From positions 62,001 through 126,000 of the forward strand of contig NZ_RBZO01000008.1 in NCBI RefSeq assembly GCF_003628445.1: a stretch of DNA of 64,000 bases, in the 5' to 3' direction. Numbering within the stretch: position 1 is the first letter of the stretch; each line of letters opens with the position of its first letter. This document shows positions 53,273 to 63,165 of the stretch, in pieces. The DNA comes from Oceanobacillus bengalensis. GTDB lineage: Bacteria > Bacillota > Bacilli > Bacillales > Amphibacillaceae. A program made the position numbers and the translations under genes. Below the pieces are notes generated by a model, which was not told the origin of the DNA, did no database searches, and saw only the letters and a list, made by a program, of their open reading frames with translations.

Positions 53273-54181
53273 CTATGAAGAGAGTTTTGGATCCAAGAAA
53301 TCTCGTAATGCATCTCCCAACAAGTTAAAAGCTAAGACTAATAGACTTAGAGCTAAACCAGGAAAAATAACTAGCCATGGAGCGCTTTCCATATATCTAC
53401 TTGCATTGCTTAGCATTAACCCCCAAGAAGGATTTGGTGGAGGTGTTCCTATTCCTAGAAAACTAAGTGATGCCTCAGCAATGATTGTTTGACCGAATGC
53501 TAAGCTTGCCATAACGATGATTGGTGCCATCATATTCGGTAATCCATGTCTCATAATAATTCTTAAAGCATTTGCACCGACAGACCTGGAAGCTTCAACA
53601 AAGTTCGTTTCCCTTATTCGCATCATCTCCCCACGAACAATCCTAGCAAAACGTGGGATTTCAATAATAACGAGCGCAATAATAACATTTTGGATTGCTG
53701 GTCCTAAAAGGGCTGCAATAAACAAAGCTAGAATTAATGCTGGAATAGCCATAATCGCATCCATAATTCTCTGAATGACCATATCTACTATCCCACCAAA
53801 ATAGCCTGAAACCATACCGATAAGGATACCGATAATTATCGAGATAATTACAGTAGCAAAACCAACCAGTAGTGAAATTCTAGATCCGTAAACAATCCGG
53901 CTAAAAACATCTCTCCCTAAGTCATCTGTACCCATTACATGTTGGGCATTTGGTGCAGCCAAAAACGCCTCTCTATTTTGATCAACTGGATCAAAAGGTG
54001 CTATCATAGGCGCTAAAATAGCAACCAACACAACTAAAAATATGAACAAAATAGAAACTAGCCCAATCTTTTGCGTTCGGATAAAACGCTTACAATCATC
54101 TTTAAATTTCGTCAAACGTATATTTTTCCTTATATGCACTTTTTTTACTGGCAACTCAGAATCTAAGTGAACTTGAGACAT
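53273..54181 (-). CDS. ABC transporter permease, DppC/OppC type
   Basis: 302 aa, about six transmembrane helices. N-terminal cytosolic arm, IGLVSILFIFLVVLVAILAP, the MGTDDLGRDVFSRIVYGSR signature of the DppC class, and the EAA loop (EASRSVGANALRIIMRHGLP). Forms the membrane channel with the 54211 permease. Lies 29 bp after it in the same operon. Confidence 0.94.
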   Translation of the reverse strand: MSQVHLDSELPVKKVHIRKNIRLTKFKDDCKRFIRTQKIGLVSILFIFLVVLVAILAPMIAPFDPVDQNREAFLAAPNAQHVMGTDDLGRDVFSRIVYGSRISLLVGFATVIISIIIGILIGMVSGYFGGIVDMVIQRIMDAIMAIPALILALFIAALLGPAIQNVIIALVIIEIPRFARIVRGEMMRIRETNFVEASRSVGANALRIIMRHGLPNMMAPIIVMASLAFGQTIIAEASLSFLGIGTPPPNPSWGLMLSNASRYMESAPWLVIFPGLALSLLVLAFNLLGDALRDFLDPKLSS

Positions 54182-54210
54182 TGCATCACTTCCTTTCCAC
54201 GGATATTTAA

Positions 54211-55158
54211 TTAACTGTTTCGAATTCTAGGGTCGACCCACCCATACATCACGTCAACAATTAGATTTACCAATAAAAACATTGCTCCAAATATCAGCAC
54301 AGCAGCTTGCACTACTGGATAGTCCCTTGAAGAAACCGTTTCAAAAATTAAGCTTCCCAAACCAGGTAGGGAGAATATGGATTCTAAAACAACTGTTCCA
54401 CCAAGAAGATAACCAACTTGTAAACCAATTAATGTGATGACTGAAACAAGCGAATTTCTTAGCGCGTGTTTATAGATAACTACTCTTTCTTTAGCACCTT
54501 TAGATCGAACTGTTCTAATGAATTCTGAATGCAAGACTTCTAGTACAGCTGATCGCGTCATTCTTACAATACTTGCACTTAGTGTAATTGCCAGACAAAT
54601 CGCAGGTAATATCATTTGTTGAAAGTTTACAATAGGATTCTCCAAAAACGATTGATATCCTAATGGAGGAATCCAGTTTAATACTAACGCTAAAACAGTT
54701 AGTAAAATTAATCCTAGCCAAAAGTTCGGAATCGATAGACCACCTACAGATGTTATCCGCAGAAAATGGTCAATAAAGGTATTATGTTTAACAGCAGAGA
54801 TGACACCAATAGGAATGCCAATTAAAATTGCCAGTATAATTGACATAATTGCCAGTTGTAATGTAACTGGGAGTCTTTCCGTAATTACTTCTGTTACAGG
54901 CTGACCTGACCAAAGAGACATACCTAAATCTCCCTGAACAGCACCTACAATCCAATCACCTAATTGTGCTGGAATGCTTTTATCAAGACCTAACTCTGCT
55001 TCCAATGCCTCAATTTGCTCTTCTGATGCACCAGAATCCGCTAATTGCAGTGTAACGACATCTCCAGGTACAGCTCGCATCACTACAAATATAAATGTCA
55101 CCATGATGAATAGAACAATTACTCCATAAATTAACCTTCTTATAATATATTCAGCCAT
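54211..55158 (-). CDS. ABC transporter permease, DppB/OppB type
   Basis: 315 aa, six transmembrane helices, DppB class. YIIRRLIYGVIVLFIMVTF at the N-terminus and the EAA loop RTVRSKGAKERVVIYKHALR near residue 195. Starts 4 bp after the ATPase gene stop, so it is translated from the same transcript. Partner of the DppC-type permease. Confidence 0.94.
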   Translation of the reverse strand: MAEYIIRRLIYGVIVLFIMVTFIFVVMRAVPGDVVTLQLADSGASEEQIEALEAELGLDKSIPAQLGDWIVGAVQGDLGMSLWSGQPVTEVITERLPVTLQLAIMSIILAILIGIPIGVISAVKHNTFIDHFLRITSVGGLSIPNFWLGLILLTVLALVLNWIPPLGYQSFLENPIVNFQQMILPAICLAITLSASIVRMTRSAVLEVLHSEFIRTVRSKGAKERVVIYKHALRNSLVSVITLIGLQVGYLLGGTVVLESIFSLPGLGSLIFETVSSRDYPVVQAAVLIFGAMFLLVNLIVDVMYGWVDPRIRNS

Positions 55159-55162
55159 GGCT

Positions 55163-57202
55163 CTACTCCTCTCCGTACAGATGGCATGAGACTGTGTGTC
55201 CTGATGAATGTTCTTTCAATAGAGGTTTTTTATGCTTACAAATTTCCATTGCCATTGGACAACGAGTATGAAATTTACAACCAGTAGGCGGATTAGATGG
55301 GCTTGGTACTTCACCCTTTAAGATAATTCGCTCAGGCTCAGCTGTTGGGTCAGGAACTGGTACTGCAGATATTAGCGCCTTAGAATATGGATGTAAGGCT
55401 TCCTGGAATAGAGTCTCTGAGTCAGTTACTTCTACTATTTCTCCTAAATACATGACAGCTATTCGATCAGATATATATTTCACCACATTTAAATCATGGG
55501 AGATAAATAAATAGGAAAGCCCCATTTTTAACTGCAAGTCTTTTAATAAATTAAGAATTTGCGCCTGAACGGATACATCTAATGCCGAAACAGCTTCGTC
55601 ACAGATTAGAAGATCTGGTTCTGTAGCCAACGCACGAGCAATTCCAATTCTTTGTCGTTGTCCTCCTGAGAATTCGTGGGGGAATTTTTGAATATCGTTT
55701 TTGGAAAGCCCTACAATTTCCAATAATTCCCCAACTCTTTCGTATTTATCGGCTCCCTTTGCAAAACCATGAACTTCTAGTGGTTCTCCAATAATATCTA
55801 ATACTGTCATACGTGGGTTTAAAGAACTGTAAGGATCCTGGAATACAAACTGCATTCGTTTTCTCATTTTTTTCATTGCTTGACGATTGAGACTCGTTAA
55901 TTCCTTCCCATCAAAACTTACCTGCCCATCGGTAGAATCAATCAAACCTGTAACTAGCCGCCCGACTGTTGATTTACCACAACCAGATTCTCCTACTAAG
56001 CCTAACGTTTCTCCCTGATATATATCAAAGGAAACTCCATCAACCGCACGCACATGTCCTACCGTTCTTGATAAAACTCCCTTTGTAATTGGAAAATGCT
56101 TCTTGATTTCCTTAACATCCAACAATAGCTCCTTATCTTCTGACTGGTCATTCAAATCATAGTAAATATTTTCATCTACCTTTTCTACCGTTGCACTAGG
56201 GAGAGTCATTTCTACTTTTGATTCTGGGTCAAGAAGCCAACACTTACTAATTCTATTTTCTCCTACATTAAAAAGTGGTGGTTCTTCACTACGACATTTT
56301 TCCGTTGCAAACGGACAACGCGGATGAAATCTGCATCCCGAAGGTAGTTCCTTTAGACTCGGAACATTTCCTTTAATCGTTTGTAACCGTTTCGTTCTAT
56401 CCGTCTCTATCCTAGGAATACTTTTCATTAAAGCTTCTGTATATGGATGCTCTGGCTTCTCAAATAGGTCTATAACGCTTGATTGTTCCACAACCTGCCC
56501 TGCATACACAACTACAACCCTATCTGCCATTTCAGCTACTACTCCTAAGTCATGTGTAACTAAGAAAATTGCAGTACCTAATTTGGACTGTAATTCTTTT
56601 AGTAATTCCATAATTTGTGCTTGAACCGTAACATCTAAGGCGGTAGTAGGTTCATCTGCAATGATTAAATTTGGTCTACATGCTAGAGCGATAGCTATCA
56701 TTACCCTCTGCCTTTGCCCACCAGACAATTGATGTGGATAGGAGTGAATTCTATTTTCGGCATCAGGTAATCCTACTAGACGTAACAATTCTACTGCACG
56801 CTCTAAATATTCCTTTTTTGACAAATCTTCATGAATCTTTATCGTCTCAATGATTTGGTTACCAATTGTATAGACTGGATCTAAGCATGTCATCGGGTCC
56901 TGAAAAATCATAGCAATATCTTTTCCTCGGATTTTTCGTATTTCTTCATCTTTCATTTCAGTTAAGTTTAAATCATTAAAAAGGACCTTACCTGAAGAAA
57001 CCCTTCCTGAACTCTCTAATAATCTCAAGATGGACAGGGCAGAAACACTTTTTCCAGAACCAGATTCTCCAACAATTGCAACTGTTTCCCCCTTGGATAT
57101 ACTGAAGGAAATACCATTTACTGCCTCAACAGTACCTGTTCGAGTTTGGAAGACTGTCCTCATTTCCTCTACTTGCAACAATGGCGTATCTTGATTTACC
57201 AA
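55163..57202 (-). CDS. ABC transporter ATP-binding protein with two fused ATPase domains (DppD-DppF type)
   Basis: 679 aa, twice the usual length. Domain 1 (about 5-330): Walker [13 protein letters not shown], signature [12 protein letters not shown], Walker [13 protein letters not shown]. Domain 2 (about 355-675): [40 protein letters not shown]. Each ends with the Cys-rich oligopeptide-transporter C-terminal motif ([22 protein letters not shown]). A GsiA-like fusion that alone supplies both ATPases of the importer. Confidence 0.95.
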   Translation of the reverse strand: MVNQDTPLLQVEEMRTVFQTRTGTVEAVNGISFSISKGETVAIVGESGSGKSVSALSILRLLESSGRVSSGKVLFNDLNLTEMKDEEIRKIRGKDIAMIFQDPMTCLDPVYTIGNQIIETIKIHEDLSKKEYLERAVELLRLVGLPDAENRIHSYPHQLSGGQRQRVMIAIALACRPNLIIADEPTTALDVTVQAQIMELLKELQSKLGTAIFLVTHDLGVVAEMADRVVVVYAGQVVEQSSVIDLFEKPEHPYTEALMKSIPRIETDRTKRLQTIKGNVPSLKELPSGCRFHPRCPFATEKCRSEEPPLFNVGENRISKCWLLDPESKVEMTLPSATVEKVDENIYYDLNDQSEDKELLLDVKEIKKHFPITKGVLSRTVGHVRAVDGVSFDIYQGETLGLVGESGCGKSTVGRLVTGLIDSTDGQVSFDGKELTSLNRQAMKKMRKRMQFVFQDPYSSLNPRMTVLDIIGEPLEVHGFAKGADKYERVGELLEIVGLSKNDIQKFPHEFSGGQRQRIGIARALATEPDLLICDEAVSALDVSVQAQILNLLKDLQLKMGLSYLFISHDLNVVKYISDRIAVMYLGEIVEVTDSETLFQEALHPYSKALISAVPVPDPTAEPERIILKGEVPSPSNPPTGCKFHTRCPMAMEICKHKKPLLKEHSSGHTVSCHLYGEE

Positions 57203-57238
57203 TATTTCCTCCCCCTTCTACCAAATTTTTCTCCTCTA

Positions 57239-58792
57239 TTAAACTGTAAATTTATGATTTTGAAACGTATTCTTTAGGTGCATTTTTAGAATTTTCCCAA
57301 CGCCATTCCTAGGAAGTTCATCTACAAATACGACCTGTCGTGGCGTTTTATATTTGGCAAGATGTACTTGACAATACTTAATTAATTCTTCCTCAGAAAT
57401 ATCTACACCTTCTTTTTTAACAACACAAGCAAGTATTTCTTCCCCCATGCTTTCGGATGGCACACCAATTACCGCAACCTCAGAAACAGCCTCATGTTTT
57501 GCAAGCAATTCTTCTAAGTCACGAGGGTAAATATTGAAACCTCCACGTATAATCAAATCCTTCTTACGATCAACAATGAAGAGATATCCATCTTCATCGA
57601 TCTTTGCCATATCCCCAGTATGGAGCCACCCATCTTTAAGTCCCGCTCTTGTTGCTTCTTCATTACGGAAGTAACCTGGAGTAACATTATCACCTTGGAC
57701 TAATAATTCTCCAACTTCTCCAGGAGGAAGTTCAATGCCTTCTTCATCAACAATTTTAATTTCCACTCCAGGTATTGGTATCCCTACCGACCCTTCCTTA
57801 ATAGGCATATCTTTACGATTAGAAGCAACACCTGGTGATGCTTCTGATAATCCGTAAGCATCACGTACTTCTGTATTAAACTTTTCGAAGAACTTTTTCC
57901 TTAGATTAATTGGTAATGCAGCAGAACCAGACCCCACCGTTTCTAGAGAGGATAAATCATACTTATCAGAATTTGAATTGTGCACCATCGCATGTATCAT
58001 TGCTGGGACAGCAGCAAAGGACTTCACTTTATACTTCTCTATTGCCTTGAATACTTCTTCTGCATCAAATTTTGAAAATATAACAACTGAACTTCCTTGA
58101 ATAAGTAAACCATTCATTACACCAAAGCCATAAATATGTGCCAGTGGTAAAACACCTAGAGTAGTCCCCCGCTCATCTGCTTCTCTTAAAGAAGCACCGT
58201 TTGATGCACTTGAAAATAAATTCTTATGTGTCAACATTACCCCTTTTGGCTGTCCTGTAGTTCCAGAAGTATATAATATAACTGCTACATCACTTTCTTT
58301 TAATTCGGGTTTTCTATCTTCCGTTATATCAACCTTTGGAAGAGTCTTCTCCCATTCAACAATTTCTACATCACTATCTCGTACCAAGTCTTTTTCATGT
58401 GGAGTATCTATACAAATTATCGTAGGTTTCTTTAATAAGCCTTCTGTGGCCTTTACCATTTTACTGAGAAGAAACGAAGATGTAATAATAGCTTTTGCTT
58501 CTGAGTTTTCCAAAATATAGTTTATTTCCTTTTCATGTAATAGGTACATCACTGGTACAACGATTGCCCCAGATCGTAAAATACCTTGATAAGAGAACAC
58601 TACCTCTGGACAATTTGGCATACATACTAGAATTCGCTCACCCGATTCGATTCCTAGTGAATTTATCATAGCCGAAACCTTCTTCGTGATGTTCTTAGCT
58701 TCAACGTTTGTGTATGATTTCTCCCCATAATAGAGAAGAGAATATTCACCAAATGATTTGATATTATCATCTAATAACTCAGTAAGAAGCAT
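57239..58792 (-). CDS. Long-chain-type acyl-CoA ligase (AMP-forming)
   Basis: 517 aa adenylate-forming ligase. Motifs: ILYTSGTTGQPKGVMLTHKN, DAYGLSEASP, LHTGDMAKIDEDGYLFIVDR and the C-terminal catalytic Lys in RNGVGKILKMHL. It activates the imported acid with CoA. The ATG at 58792 follows GGAGGG. First gene of a ligase-ATPase-permease-permease-binding protein operon, so import and activation are coupled. Its promoter has a cre site over the -35 and a long palindrome upstream. Confidence 0.93.
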   Translation of the reverse strand: MLLTELLDDNIKSFGEYSLLYYGEKSYTNVEAKNITKKVSAMINSLGIESGERILVCMPNCPEVVFSYQGILRSGAIVVPVMYLLHEKEINYILENSEAKAIITSSFLLSKMVKATEGLLKKPTIICIDTPHEKDLVRDSDVEIVEWEKTLPKVDITEDRKPELKESDVAVILYTSGTTGQPKGVMLTHKNLFSSASNGASLREADERGTTLGVLPLAHIYGFGVMNGLLIQGSSVVIFSKFDAEEVFKAIEKYKVKSFAAVPAMIHAMVHNSNSDKYDLSSLETVGSGSAALPINLRKKFFEKFNTEVRDAYGLSEASPGVASNRKDMPIKEGSVGIPIPGVEIKIVDEEGIELPPGEVGELLVQGDNVTPGYFRNEEATRAGLKDGWLHTGDMAKIDEDGYLFIVDRKKDLIIRGGFNIYPRDLEELLAKHEAVSEVAVIGVPSESMGEEILACVVKKEGVDISEEELIKYCQVHLAKYKTPRQVVFVDELPRNGVGKILKMHLKNTFQNHKFTV

Positions 58793-58831
58793 TTTATCCC
58801 TCCACAAAATATTTAATAATAATTTTAGTAA

Positions 58832-58860
58832 ATTATATCCCAAATAGAAAGCGTTTACAA
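58832..58860 (-). promoter_or_regulatory. Promoter of ligase-ABC operon with overlapping cre
   Basis: TTGTAA (58860-58855) and TATAAT (58837-58832) with 17 bp on the minus strand. The cre-like TGTAAACGCTTTCT (58859-58846) differs from consensus at the last base and covers the -35 and half of the spacer, a placement that should cause CcpA repression when glucose is present. Confidence 0.8.
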
Positions 58861-58886
58861 TACATAATTTATATAAAATTATGTAT
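58860..58886 (-). promoter_or_regulatory. 27-bp perfect palindrome upstream of ligase promoter
   Basis: ATACATAATTT (58860-58870), loop ATATA, AAATTATGTAT (58876-58886). It lies directly upstream of the -35 element. It does not match the TetR-type operators elsewhere in the island, so it may be the site of a second regulator. Confidence 0.6.
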
Positions 58887-58938
58887 ATTCTGTCTATTTT
58901 TAGCGAAATAATTCATTGTTTATGTTTAGTCTCTACGA

Positions 58939-60138
58939 TTACATTCTAGAACTCTTCTCTCTCACCCTTGGCATCTGCTGCAATCTATGTTCTGAGCTAA
59001 CTATCACAATAATAAATAACAGAAGTGTAATCAGTGCAGATGTTAAAAACGGGCCTGGTACAAATACTGAGAATATCCATCCTCCCCACAGTGGACCTAA
59101 TATCCTACCTAAACTATCCATCGATTGCTGCAATCCCATCGTTATTCCTTGACCCATTTCTTCTCGCTTTGATAAAAGTGAAATAACTGTTGGTCGCACA
59201 CAAGCCTGCCCAAACCCGGTAAATATACACCCTAAAATAACTATCCAAGTCATAGGAGCTAATGCAATCAAACTATATCCTATCGTAGTAATAACTAACC
59301 CAACTTTGGAAATCTTTTCTTCATCCCAAACTTCATAGATTTTCTTCAGTAAGAAAAACTGAACAAGTACTGATACGCCTGCCTGCGCACTAAAAGCCAA
59401 GCTTACAAATATCGCACTTGCGTCGAAGCGTGCTATCATAAAATAGCCGAGTAATCCAAAAAAACTGGATGCAGCTAAAGACAAACCTAAAGTAATCGTA
59501 TAAAGATTCCAATAGCCAGTCTTAGTTACCATTAAAATTGAGCTCCAAAGGGATAGTGTTTCGTCATCTCCTATTTGCGTATCTTTCTCAACTGGCTCTT
59601 TAATATATAACCACGCCAATGGTAAAGTAACTAATGCTAAGGAACCTGCAACAATAAATGGTACCATAACCCCTAATGGTGTAAATATCCCTCCAACTGC
59701 TGGACCACAAAGGAATCCTAGACCATTTAATGCTCCCATTTTTGCAATAGAAATGTTCCGGTCTTTTTTATTAGAAAAATCTGCTACCATCGAAAATACA
59801 GCTGGATGTGTTCCAGAGCTCAACGCAGCCCCAATTATTCGGGCAATAAGCAGTTGCCAATAATTTTGGGCAAATATTAAAATAAGAAAAGCTATCCCAA
59901 AACCAAACAATCCGAATATTAACACAGGCTTTCTACCAATTTTATCTGCAAATCTCCCCCATAATGGGGCTGTGATTAATTGAGAGGCTGCCCACCCAGT
60001 TATTAAAGTTCCCATTTGAAATGACGTTAAACCCAAATCATCCGCTATAAATGGTAATGTTGGAAGAACAATCCCATAACCTGTCATCGTTAAAAACATG
60101 ATGAATCCTAGTAAAAAGAATACCTTTTTATCCATCAA
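58939..60138 (-). CDS. MFS transporter
   Basis: 399 aa with 12 predicted helices. GFIMFLTMTGYGIVLPTLPF in helix 1, the loop 2-3 motif GRFADKIGRKPVLIFG, and the helix 5 GPAVGGIF segment are typical of drug/proton antiporters (DHA1 family). It could export a toxic intermediate of the pathway or import a related acid; unclear. Its own unit, between the thiolase/DUF35 terminator and the ligase promoter. Confidence 0.88.
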   Translation of the reverse strand: MMDKKVFFLLGFIMFLTMTGYGIVLPTLPFIADDLGLTSFQMGTLITGWAASQLITAPLWGRFADKIGRKPVLIFGLFGFGIAFLILIFAQNYWQLLIARIIGAALSSGTHPAVFSMVADFSNKKDRNISIAKMGALNGLGFLCGPAVGGIFTPLGVMVPFIVAGSLALVTLPLAWLYIKEPVEKDTQIGDDETLSLWSSILMVTKTGYWNLYTITLGLSLAASSFFGLLGYFMIARFDASAIFVSLAFSAQAGVSVLVQFFLLKKIYEVWDEEKISKVGLVITTIGYSLIALAPMTWIVILGCIFTGFGQACVRPTVISLLSKREEMGQGITMGLQQSMDSLGRILGPLWGGWIFSVFVPGPFLTSALITLLLFIIVIVSSEHRLQQMPRVREKSSRM

Positions 60139-60176
60139 TATACTTCATCTACTTTCACTTCAAAAAGTTAAAATGC

Positions 60177-60205
60177 TAAAACGGAAGAGGCAATCTTCCG
60201 TTTTA
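60177..60205 (-). terminator. Terminator of thiolase-DUF35 operon
   Basis: AAACGGAAGA and TCTTCCGTTT arms (60178-60203) with a 6-nt loop; TTTTAGCATTTTAAC follows on the minus strand. Confidence 0.7.
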
Positions 60206-60255
60206 TAGGTGCTAGTAAATACTGATATCTGTGGATAATAACTACTAATTTACAT

Positions 60256-60654
60256 TTAAACCAACCTAAAATACGGAAGGACAAAATCATTATCTATTTG
60301 TTGATACACCACAGAAACTTGTTTATCAATAGCTATCTGATCGCGTTCTCCTATTATACGTGTCATCATCCTTACACCTTCATCAAGATCTATAATCCCG
60401 ACAATAAAAGGAACTTCCTCCTTATACGGTCCAAAAGCCTGGTGTACTACCGTATAGCTATATATTCTCCCATTACCACTAGCCTTGCTCCACTGAATTT
60501 CCTCCGAAAAGCAATGTGGACAAATGGATCGTGGATAGAAGATGTTTTCTCTACATGAATTGCAATGCTGTATTAGCAACTCTCCATTGTTAAGTCCATC
60601 CCAAAAGGGCCTAGACTCTTCATCATAAATTGGCTTAGGAATTTTTTGAACCAC
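60256..60654 (-). CDS. Zinc-ribbon OB-fold protein (DUF35), partner of thiolase-fold enzyme
   Basis: 132 aa. Rubredoxin-like zinc ribbon CNSCRENIFYPRSICPHC (about 33-50) followed by the DUF35 OB-fold (GNGRIYSYTVVHQAFGPY, VGIIDLDEGVRMMTRIIG). Such proteins dock onto thiolase-fold enzymes; in mycobacteria the ChsH2 DUF35 domain is required for the Ltp2 retro-aldolase, and in archaea a homolog bridges thiolase and HMG-CoA synthase. Starts 4 bp after the 60659 gene. Confidence 0.9.
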   Translation of the reverse strand: MVQKIPKPIYDEESRPFWDGLNNGELLIQHCNSCRENIFYPRSICPHCFSEEIQWSKASGNGRIYSYTVVHQAFGPYKEEVPFIVGIIDLDEGVRMMTRIIGERDQIAIDKQVSVVYQQIDNDFVLPYFRLV

Positions 60655-60658
60655 CTTT

Positions 60659-61798
60659 CTAATCCCTCCCTAAAATAACTGTGGAAGTAGAAGATAATAC
60701 TCCACCTGTGCCGTGTACGAGGGCAAGTTCTGCATCATTAACTTGACGCATTTCGCACTCGCCTCGAAGTTGTCTGACAGCCTCAATGAGTAGAAATATA
60801 CCATACATTCCAGGATGACAGTAAGATAGTCCACCACCATTTGTATTCATAGGAAAGGAACCCTCAGGAGCAGTCCGTTGACCACTGACAAACGCTCCAC
60901 CTTCCCCTGGTTCACAAAACCCTAATGCTTCTAAAGTAAGAAGAACCGTAATCGTAAAGGAATCATAGATTTCAGCTACATCAATCTCCGCTCTTGCCAC
61001 ACCAGCCATTTCAAATGCCCTTTGTCCCGACTCACGTGCACTAGTCACTGTTAAGTCCGGCATATTCGTAATCGTATTATGAGAATTGGCTTCCCCATGT
61101 CCCAAAATCCATACTGGTCGTTTCTTTGTCCTTGATACAACTTCCTTTGATGCTACAATAACTGCACCACCTCCATCTGTAACCAAGCAACAATCTAATA
61201 GATGAAGAGGCTCAGCGATATAGCGTGAATTGAGTACATCAGAAATTTCTATCGGTTCTCTCTTGTATGCCCTTTCATTTAAGGTTGCCCATTTTCTAGT
61301 TGCTACTGCAATCTCAGCCAACTGCTCGGAAGTTGTTCCGTACTGATGCATATGTCTCATTGCCGCTAAGGCGTAAGAACCAACTGTACCCGGTAGTCCA
61401 TATGGCTGTTCATACTGAGCAGTTAAAGGCGCCTGGGATGTAGGCTTCATTGGATTTGTACGATTCGTACTTCCATACGTAATTAAGGCAACATTAAACA
61501 AACCAGCCTGAATTCCAGCCATTGCGTGTCCCACGTGGGCTTCAAATGATGAACCTCCTATGTTCGTCGAATCCATATATTTCGTATTAAGACCTAGATA
61601 TTCCGCTAACATTAAGTTTGGAGCCCAAGCCCAATTACCAGCAGTAAATAGGGCATCTACATCATCTTTTGTTAACCCTGCATCATCTAACGCAGCTTTT
61701 GCAGCTTGTGCTTGAAGCTGCAAAACATTTTTATTCGGTGTTTTTCCTAAGTCAGATTCGGCTACACCGACGATTGCAGCAATCCTTTCAGATTTCAT
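60659..61798 (-). CDS. Thiolase-fold protein without nucleophilic Cys (Ltp2-like, probable aldolase)
   Basis: 379 aa, SCP2-thiolase/lipid-transfer branch. The segment that carries the nucleophilic Cys in thiolases reads STNIGGSSFEAHVGHAMAG here, with no Cys, and the usual GGHPxGATG is GGGLSYCHPGMYG. The conserved AEIYDSFTITVLLTLEALG supplies a Tyr of the kind used by Ltp2-type retro-aldolases. Paired with DUF35 and downstream of an acyl-CoA dehydrogenase, so cleavage of a 3-hydroxy, branched acyl-CoA is a better guess than classical thiolysis. It is annotated as acetyl-CoA acetyltransferase in many genomes. Confidence 0.85.
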   Translation of the reverse strand: MKSERIAAIVGVAESDLGKTPNKNVLQLQAQAAKAALDDAGLTKDDVDALFTAGNWAWAPNLMLAEYLGLNTKYMDSTNIGGSSFEAHVGHAMAGIQAGLFNVALITYGSTNRTNPMKPTSQAPLTAQYEQPYGLPGTVGSYALAAMRHMHQYGTTSEQLAEIAVATRKWATLNERAYKREPIEISDVLNSRYIAEPLHLLDCCLVTDGGGAVIVASKEVVSRTKKRPVWILGHGEANSHNTITNMPDLTVTSARESGQRAFEMAGVARAEIDVAEIYDSFTITVLLTLEALGFCEPGEGGAFVSGQRTAPEGSFPMNTNGGGLSYCHPGMYGIFLLIEAVRQLRGECEMRQVNDAELALVHGTGGVLSSTSTVILGRD

Positions 61799-61902
61799 TC
61801 ATACCCACCTTTCAAGGAGTATTCTATAATCTATATATAGAAGTCTCTATAACTAGTAAGAAAAAAATATATGGTCATTATTAGTTAAAATCCCTAAGCT
61901 TC

Positions 61903-63069
61903 TTATAAAAGCTCTCCTACTTTAACATGCCCTTTTAACAAATTCCTTGCAATCGTACGGCGCTGAATTTCATCAGTACCTTCAAATATACGAGTTAGTC
62001 GCAATTCACGGTACCAACGTTCGATTGGTAATTCTTTGGTATACCCCATACCACCATGAATTTGTAGTACACGATCAACTACTTCATTGGCCATAATTGC
62101 TCCGTTTAATTTAGCCATAGAAGACTGATGACGAGCATCCAAACCTTTTTCTGCCATCCAAGCTGCACGTAAAACAATCCACTTTGCAGCTTCAATATCT
62201 ACTGCAGAATCTGCTATCATCCATTGAATTGCTTGCCTCTCCGCAATAGGCTTACCAAACGTTTCACGTGTTTTGGAATAATCAATTGCCATTTGGAGTA
62301 ATCTTTCTGCCGCCCCAATTCCACTTGCTGGAATCATGTATCGACCTTGCCCAATCCATTTCATACCAAGTTTAAAACCTTCGCCGATTTCTCCTAATAT
62401 ATTTTCTTCAGGTACACGTACATTTTCAAATACTAATGTCGCTGGCCCCCATTCACCCATTGTGTGAATATATTCAGAGTGCCATCCCATATCGCGGTCA
62501 ACCAAGAAACAGGTTACTCCACCGTTTGCTCCTTTTTCTTTGTCAGTTACCGCAAAAACCATTGCAAAGTCCGCTTCATTTCCACCAGTGATGAAAACTT
62601 TTTCTCCGTTTAATACCCAATGATCGCCATCTTTTACTGCAGGCATTTTTATGCTTCTTGCATCCGAACCAGCACCAGGTTCAGTAATTGCGAAACATGA
62701 TTTTTTTTCACCATTAATAACTGGTAATAAGTACTTCTTCTTTTGTTCTTCATTACAATCATAAAGAATGTTATCAGCAGAACCGCCAAAATTGAATGGT
62801 ACAAATGTGCGTCCCATTTCCATGGCAATTAAAGCTGCCATCATAGGACCTAAATTAGCCCCACCATACTCCTCTGGCGTATTAATCCCCCAAAATCCAA
62901 TTTCTTTTGCTTTGGCTTGTAACTCTTTTACCTTTTCCCTCGTAATGCCTGGTTTTCCTTCTCTCTCGTTCTTTAAAACTTCTTGTTCAAGCGGTTTTAA
63001 CTCCTTATTAACAAAATCTCTGACTGTTTTTTGCACCATTTTTTGTTCATCTGATAAAGTAAAATCCAT
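61903..63069 (-). CDS. Acyl-CoA dehydrogenase
   Basis: 388 aa. Clear paralog of the 49242 gene over its whole length (shared WGINTPEEYGGA, CFAITEPGAGSD, YIHTMGEWGPA). The usual catalytic Glu is present in IFEGTDEIQRR. It introduces the 2,3-double bond into the acyl-CoA. The ATG at 63069 follows GGGAGATG. It heads an operon with the thiolase-fold and DUF35 genes; two TetR-type operators and a cre lie upstream. Confidence 0.94.
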   Translation of the reverse strand: MDFTLSDEQKMVQKTVRDFVNKELKPLEQEVLKNEREGKPGITREKVKELQAKAKEIGFWGINTPEEYGGANLGPMMAALIAMEMGRTFVPFNFGGSADNILYDCNEEQKKKYLLPVINGEKKSCFAITEPGAGSDARSIKMPAVKDGDHWVLNGEKVFITGGNEADFAMVFAVTDKEKGANGGVTCFLVDRDMGWHSEYIHTMGEWGPATLVFENVRVPEENILGEIGEGFKLGMKWIGQGRYMIPASGIGAAERLLQMAIDYSKTRETFGKPIAERQAIQWMIADSAVDIEAAKWIVLRAAWMAEKGLDARHQSSMAKLNGAIMANEVVDRVLQIHGGMGYTKELPIERWYRELRLTRIFEGTDEIQRRTIARNLLKGHVKVGELL

Positions 63070-63165
63070 TACTCTCATCTCCCTAACTAAGTGATTTTAT
63101 TATTAGAAATCTAACCGTTGACTGGTGGGATGTTGATTGTGGATTTCCCAATTCTTAATCAACAT

